Below, piece by piece: positions 58,824-64,000 of a DNA stretch of 64,000 bases; position 1 is the first letter of the stretch, and each line of letters begins with the position of its first letter. This stretch comes from Platanthera guangdongensis (taxonomy: Eukaryota > Streptophyta > Magnoliopsida > Asparagales > Orchidaceae). The position numbers were made by a program, and so were the translations under genes. The notes under the pieces were generated by a model. It did not search any database. It saw only the letters and a program-made list of their open reading frames with translations, and was not told where the DNA came from. The DNA lies in NCBI GenBank assembly GCA_039583875.1, contig CM077165.1:65956757-66020756 (forward strand), in the 5' to 3' direction.

Positions 58824-60840
58824 TCACTTGTTTTTGACCCAGTTTACCTTGGGCCTAGGTTGATAACCTTTAAATTCAGAAATAAAAGACATCCCAGGTT
58901 GACTCTTATAACCTTTAGGATGATATCTCCTTGGAGGTATTATCCATTCAGTATAAGGGTTAAAGCTTTGGGATGAAGGACCCCTAGGATTGGATTTTGA
59001 TTTACCCTTGAAAGAATTTCCAAAGCTCTGATCTCTGTTCGACGATGGTTGAGCTGTGTTCGACGATCTTGGGTCAGATCGCCGAGCTCCGTTCGACGGT
59101 CAACTGTGGCAGAGTTCAGGAATTAGAGATCGTCGACCTGAGTTCGACGATTTTGCCTGAGATCGTCGATCTGTGTTTGGCGATCGTCGAGCTCTGTTCG
59201 ACGATTTCTGCTGGAACTTGGTTTTCTTAGGCAGATCAGAATTTTTCCTAGCTACCTCTACAACTCCCTTCCCTTTATCAGAAATAAACTTAATTGGGGT
59301 TGTTAGACCTATAGGTTGGCTGGATGAAGCATCCAAGCCCAGTGTACTATTGAATCTGGAGTTCACTATGCTTGTGATGTCCATCAGCTTGATACTTCTC
59401 CCATTAAGGGATTCTTCAAGCTTCTTGGCCTCTGATAGCTCACCTTTCACTGAAGCTATCTGCTCCCTACAACACTCCAACTCCTCAGAGAGTTTGAGGT
59501 TTTCTGACTTTAAGATACTATGTTTAGATAATTGATTTCTGAGAGAGATAATTTCCTTCTCAGATTTTAGTAAGTCTAAACATAATGCTTTAAACTCAGA
59601 CTTAAAGTCCTCAGAATTGAAATCAAAAGAACTGATTACCTGATCCTCTTCAAGTTGAGTCTCTGAGTCTGACTCTGACTCTTCTGCATCTGAATTATGT
59701 TGAGAGGCATTGATTGTCATCATGCAGAACTCCTTCTCTTCAGCATCATCTTCATCATCATTGGAGCTGGATGAAGCTTCTGATTCTTCTTCTGTGTCAC
59801 TCCAAGATTCAGCAACAAATCCCTTCCTTATGTGTTTGTTCTTGCTTGAGGAGGGTTTGCCATTGCCATTCTTCTTGAAGTCTTTGTCCTTTATTCTTTC
59901 TTTCTTGTCCCTTCTGTCCTTGTTTTTGTTTTCTGGACAGTCAGGCACAATGTGGTCTGGTTTCCTGCAACCAAAGCAAACAATTTCTTTATTATTTGAC
60001 TTATCATACCTTGGCTTATCATGCTCTTTGTATGATCTCTTTCTGAAGTCATTTCTGGCCATCTTGTAAAATCTTTTGGCCAATAGACTAAGCAGCTCAT
60101 CATTGCCTGTGACCTTGTCTGCAGGCTGATCTTCAGTGGCTTTGAAAGCTATTGTCTTTTCCTTTCTTGTGGCTGGTGAGGCAGCCTTCTGCTCTTCTTC
60201 TCTATTTTTGATGAGCAGCTCATAAGATTTGAGCTTGCCCAAGAGAGCTTCTATGGTGATCTCATTCAGACTTCTGGCATCCTTGATTGGCCAGATACTT
60301 GAGTCCCAAGTGCTTGGGAAGCACATTAGGATTTTATCATTTAGTTCAGTCAGTGAGATCTCTTTATCCAAAGTCTTGAGTTCATTGACTATCAGACTGA
60401 GCCTGTTATACATTTCAGCTACTGGGTCAGCTTCTCCTTTCTTGAAATTCTCATATTGGGATATGAGGTGGTATCTCCTGTCCTTTCTTTCATCAGCTGA
60501 TCCTGAGACTATTTTAGAGAGCTTATCCCAGATTTCCTTTACTGAATTACATTCAGCCACCTTTTTTGAATATGTCATCAGACATGGTCTGGGCTAAGAT
60601 ATTCATAGTCTTTGCATCTGCTACCTTCCACTTCTTGATATCATCATCTATTCCTGATGGAGGTGGAATAGCATTTGTACTTGTGTTCTCTGGAGGTCTT
60701 GGACAAACTGTCAAAACAGAATTAAAAATATCCTCGTCAATAGAATTCATGTATAGTCTAATCCTTGCTTTACAAAGTGCAAACTTAGACAGATTGCACA
60801 CTGGAGGTCTGGTGCTAGCATAATCTTTGTTTTGGGCCAT
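58824..60840 (-). pseudogene. Element A gag with an embedded palindrome array
   Basis: The ATG at 60840 opens a Copia gag. A slip in an A-run near 60560 (minus strand) shifts the frame, which then continues from about 60578. Core gag motifs (V-K-E-I-W-D-K-L; a zinc knuckle C-F-G-C-R-K-P-D-H-I-V-P-D-C) are present. The C-terminal half is acidic and Lys/Glu-rich with coiled-coil character. The last part carries repeated S-S-N-x-x-R-R-S peptides, because the LTR-type TCGTCGAA motif is repeated inside the coding sequence (58950-59240). A TGA at 59100-59102 interrupts that stretch; the frame then continues to the stop at 58824-58826. Gag forms the particle that packages the RNA. Confidence 0.85.
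59030..59215. repeat. TCGTCGAA / TTCGACGA motifs inside the A gag coding region
   Basis: At least seven copies of GTTCGACG or ATCGTCGA in 0.19 kb, the same words as in the A LTR and in front of its extra ORF. Confidence 0.85.
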
Positions 60841-60960
60841 GTTTTGTGAAGAAATAATCTAATAACAAAATCTAAAAAAAAACAGATCTAACTACAGGGA
60901 TCTTTGGCTTCAGGTGTTAGCCTGTGCAACCACTGAGATGTGTCATTTTTAACCAACCTC

Positions 60961-60972
60961 GCTCTGATACCA
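60961..60972 (-). other. Primer-binding site of element A
   Basis: Minus strand TGGTATCAGAGC, complementary to initiator tRNA-Met, 2 nt from the LTR. Confidence 0.95.
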
Positions 60973-60974
60973 AT

Positions 60975-62553
60975 TAAAAGTGCAAGCTAGATCTGAAATA
61001 CTCTAGAGGGGGGTGAATAGAGTATGGTGCTTAAAAACTTTTTACAACAGTTGTTGTAATCTGAGTGAGCAGGGAAGCAAATAGTAAATCTAATCACAGA
61101 ATAACCTAGTCACAAAACAATCACAGCCAGAAACAAAAATAAAGACAAGCAACCAGAAGACACAAGGAGCTATAGTGGTTCCCCTAAACTTGGGTACATC
61201 CACTCTTCTACCACCCTAGGTAGGAATCCACTGCAGGATGAGTTGATCAGGTGTCCTGGGCACCAATGAGCTTTTGATAAGGTGCTCAAAAACCAAACCA
61301 GATTTTTTGATCAGGTGTCTTGCCACCAATAAGCTTTTGATAAGGTGCTCAAAAACCAAGCACAAACTTTTGAAGGGAGTTTGAAAAACCTTTTACAGAG
61401 GTGGGGATGAGAGAGTGATGGAAGTCTTCTCTTTCTCAAAGCAGCTGAGAAGACTATGTGGATATGATGTTATCAAAGCTCCCCCTGAGTTCTTGAGATG
61501 TTCAGGAAATGAAGCTTTGCTGTAGGGTGATATGCCTTCAGAAAATTGAACTCCAGTAATTGATGATTTCAGCAACAGCTGAAATGTGAGGTGTCTGGAG
61601 TCTTGAATGATGTTGGCCTTGAATACTTGAATCAAAAGAGATCTGAAGGTTTCAGATTTGTTGATCTCCTTTTGGTGATGGTGTTCTTGTGAGAATTCTT
61701 TTAGACAGAGAATGTCTACAGCTCTTTATCTTTTTCTCTTGAGTGATTGTTGTTGAGAATGATGTTGTTCCAGAGAAGAGTTGTTGCAGAGAATATTTTT
61801 TTCTTCTTCTTGTGCACTCTCTTCTTATTAGAAATTCAAAAAACTTGTCTTTTATTCCTTTTATTCTAAATAGAAAATGATCCTCTGTCCAGAATAGCCG
61901 TTGGCCTGTCATTAATTACATCCTTAATTGCAATTTACTTCTGGGGGAAAGTCCAATGAAACATTCCTTGATAATCCCTTAAAACTTGCTCCAGAATAAA
62001 TGAAAACGGCTACAAAATCTTCTGAATTAATTGCTGAGAATAACTCCTTAACTGTCTGAATTTGAATCTTGAAAATCATTTAACTCTTCAGAAAAACGTC
62101 GAACTGAGCTCTACTATCGTCGAACTGAGCTCAGCGATTTGGACTTATATAGCAACAAAGATCGTCGATTTGAGCTCAACTATCGTCAAACTGAGCTCAG
62201 AGATAGAGAATCAATACTGGAGTCAAGATCGTCGAACTGAGCTCGAAGATCGTCGAATGGAGTTCGACGATTTGTTGAAGTTGAGCTCAGCGATCGTCGA
62301 ATGGAGTTCGACGATCCGTCGAAGTTGAGCTAAACGATCATCGATTGGAGTTCGACGATTCGTCGTACTGAGCTCGATGAAATGACTTAGTCTCCAAACT
62401 GAAAAACCTTGGTCTTGAGGGCAGCTTCCAAACCTAACTACTAACCCTTAGACTCAATTCTAATTGACCTTTAGATCTATACAATGAGGTCAAAAACAGG
62501 TTTCCTAAAGACATAGTGATCCTGACCCAAATTAGTAATAGGGTGTTCCAACA
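60975..62553 (-). repeat. 5' LTR of element A
   Basis: 1579 bp. Plus-strand left end is TAAAAGTGC where the partner LTR has TGAAAGTGC (a transition at the terminal dinucleotide). The right end ...GTTCCAACA is followed by the TSD CGGCG. Confidence 0.95.
62097..62375. repeat. TCGTCGAA...TTCGACGA motif array in the 5' LTR of A
   Basis: TCGTCGAA and TTCGACGA arms, often 5 nt apart as an inverted pair, alternate with GAGCTC-containing words. The homologous array in the other LTR is at 21388-21670. Confidence 0.9.
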
Positions 62554-62900
62554 CGGCGCTTGAAGAAGTTATGCCCAGTGTACCTTGGACCATTTGAGGT
62601 TCTGGAGCGGATTGGCGAAGCAGCTTATCGATTGAGGCTATCAGTGGAGTTAAGTGGTCTACACGACGTATTCCACATATCGGTGCTGTGGAAGGCTGTG
62701 CAAGAGCCTCGCAAGTAATTGTGATCGATCAAGTGCCGGTCGATAATGGGTTGACGACTAAGGTCAAGCTCGTTCGCATTGAGCACTAGGAAGTCAACCG
62801 ACTACGCAATAAAGAGATCAGGATGGTCAAAGTCCGTTGGGACAATTACGGTCGGGAGGAGCTCTCCTAGGAGCGAGAGCAGACCATGCTTGAGGAGTAA
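62554..62900 (+). pseudogene. G0 integrase C-terminus and chromodomain-like end
   Basis: Continues the G0 polyprotein after element A and the second TSD copy (62554-62558). L-G-P-F-E-V-L-E-R-I-G and L-H-D-V-F-H-I-S-V-L are typical of the Gypsy integrase C-terminal domain. Further on, a stretch reading K-E-I-R-M-V-K-V-R-W-D-N-Y-G-R-E-E resembles the chromodomain tail of chromoviruses. At least four in-frame stops occur. The assignment to a chromovirus lineage rests mainly on this tail and the 3' signature. Confidence 0.8.
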
Positions 62901-62979
62901 CCAGAGTTATTCCACTTAGGTAATGTTTAAGTTTTGTTTTATCTTTCCTTTGTGTAATTTCGGGACGAAATTCTTTTAA

Positions 62980-62991
62980 GAGGGAGAGAGT
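62980..62991 (+). other. G0 polypurine tract
   Basis: GAGGGAGAGAGT just before the LTR start TGTAACGCCCC at 62992. Confidence 0.8.
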
Positions 62992-64000
62992 TGTAACGCC
63001 CCGAAACTCAAAAGAGCGACAGGTGCCGTTTTGAGCCAAATATGGAACTTGGCAGGGGTCACACGGCCTGGGACACGGGCATGTCCCAGGGGCGTGTCAT
63101 GCTCGGGTAGACTATTTGGCCGAGTGGTCGACGAATTTGGAGTCGACGATCGTCGAGCAGCGAACACAGCCTGAGACACGGGCGTGTCCCAGGTCGTGTC
63201 CTTCAAGGGGTAAAGGCTTGGCTGTGTCGTGGGAGATACACGGTGTTAGCGCACGGGCGTGTGCGGGTAGACACGGGCGTGTCAATTGTGACACGGGCAT
63301 GTCGAGGACCCGTGTCCATTGCGGGACGTTTTTGTTCCTGTGTTGATGGAGGAACACGCCTGGCAGTACAGGCGTGTACTGGATGACACGGGCGTGTCAA
63401 GCCTGACACGGGTGTGTCGAGAGCCCGTGTTTTTTTCGGGACGCGTCTGTTTCGACGGTGAATTGGGAACACAGCATTGGACACGGGCGTGTCACAAGCG
63501 GTGTTCGGCCCAGGTTTTGAGATTTTAAGTCTGAATCGTAGTCGTCCGTTTCCTTATTTCGGGATCTAACGGCTTGGGGTTGCTCTTGCTGGGTTATACC
63601 CAGGTATAGGGTTTTGAATCCTTCATTTCATCCAAATACTCTCTTTCTAAAGTTCTAGAGAGAGGGGAGAGCAAGGGAGAAGAAGGAAGGAAGATCCGAC
63701 CACCGGCGGAGCTTTGGAGCCCCGAATCGCGAGCCGACTCTGGATCTATGGAGGCGTGGCCATTGCGGTGCTTTTCATCCGCATAGATTTCCATGGCGCC
63801 AAAGAGGAATGCTAGGGTAACGATTCTCATCCTAGGATATGTGAAGTCCTCTTTTCTTTTCATAGGAAGCACACTCTCGTGAGTTTGCGGTGAGTTTGAG
63901 GCATTACTTCGGGTAGTCATGAATAGTCCCTGTTATTTAGCATGTAGAGTCCGTAATCAAGAAACGGACATAGGCATGATGTGTGAAGCCTACCCGGACA
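62992..64000 (+). repeat. G0 3' LTR (runs off the right edge)
   Basis: Starts TGTAACGCCCCGAAAC after the polypurine tract. It contains an array of near-palindromes (63060-63495). No end reached. Open frames here are caused by the repeated array and are not genes. Confidence 0.85.
63060..63495. repeat. ACACGGGCGTGTC near-palindrome array in the G0 LTR
   Basis: GACACGGGCGTGTC and variants (CACGGGCATGTC, CACGGGTGTGTC, ACACGCCTGGC...CAGGCGTGT) recur about ten times in 0.43 kb. Confidence 0.9.

Overview
This window is plant genomic DNA made entirely of LTR retrotransposons; I see no host gene. The evidence is primer-binding sites matching plant initiator-tRNA-Met (TGGTATCAGAGC) and tRNA-Asp, plus Ty1/copia and Ty3/gypsy polyproteins of Sirevirus-like, small-Copia, Athila-like and chromovirus-like type. 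The species cannot be told from this sequence.

The window is a stack of insertions inside insertions. I use these labels. G0: chromovirus-like Gypsy, + strand, 16739-20261 and 62554-64000, with its 3' LTR running off the right edge. G1: a minus-strand LTR remnant, 13392-16738, that broke the gag of G0. S1: the 3' part of a Sirevirus-like Copia, + strand, 1-5421 and 12905-13391, that broke G1. C: a full-length Copia, +, 5422-12899, inside the 3' LTR of S1 (TSD ATAAC). A: a Sirevirus-like Copia, -, 20262-62553, inside G0 (TSD CGGCG). D: a small Copia, +, 21827-47222, inside the 3' LTR of A (TSD ATTAG). B: a Sirevirus-like element without pol, -, 26191-46464, inside the RNase H of D (TSD GAAAG/GGAAG). 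G2: an Athila-like Gypsy, -, 28835-40426, inside the extra ORF of B (TSD CCAAG). E: a second member of the D family, -, 52651-58129, inside the integrase of A (TSD ATCTA). The chain G0>A>D>B>G2 is five levels deep, and every boundary is supported by LTR ends and a target-site duplication.

LTR pairs compared by eye suggest E (no substitutions, one 6-bp indel) and G2 (about 5 substitutions in 1.73 kb) are the youngest. C follows (about 15 in 1.63 kb). A, B and D are older (about 3 percent). Most coding regions are broken, often by codons that look like TGG>TGA or CGA>TGA changes. The largest intact frame is the 1521-codon pol of G2.

The most interesting recurring feature is a large additional ORF (aORF) downstream of pol (or of gag, in B) in S1, A and B. 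Its protein has a roughly 230-residue N-terminal domain, then a low-complexity/coiled-coil middle, and in S1 and B a C-terminal W-S-P / Y-x-E-R-Q motif. The aORF is preceded by an array of short CpG-containing motifs like those upstream of the LTR TATA box, in S1 and A also by an internal TATA box, and in all three by a pyrimidine-rich AG just before the ATG. This suggests a separately expressed protein. Short CpG-containing palindromes also occur in the LTRs of six different families here.
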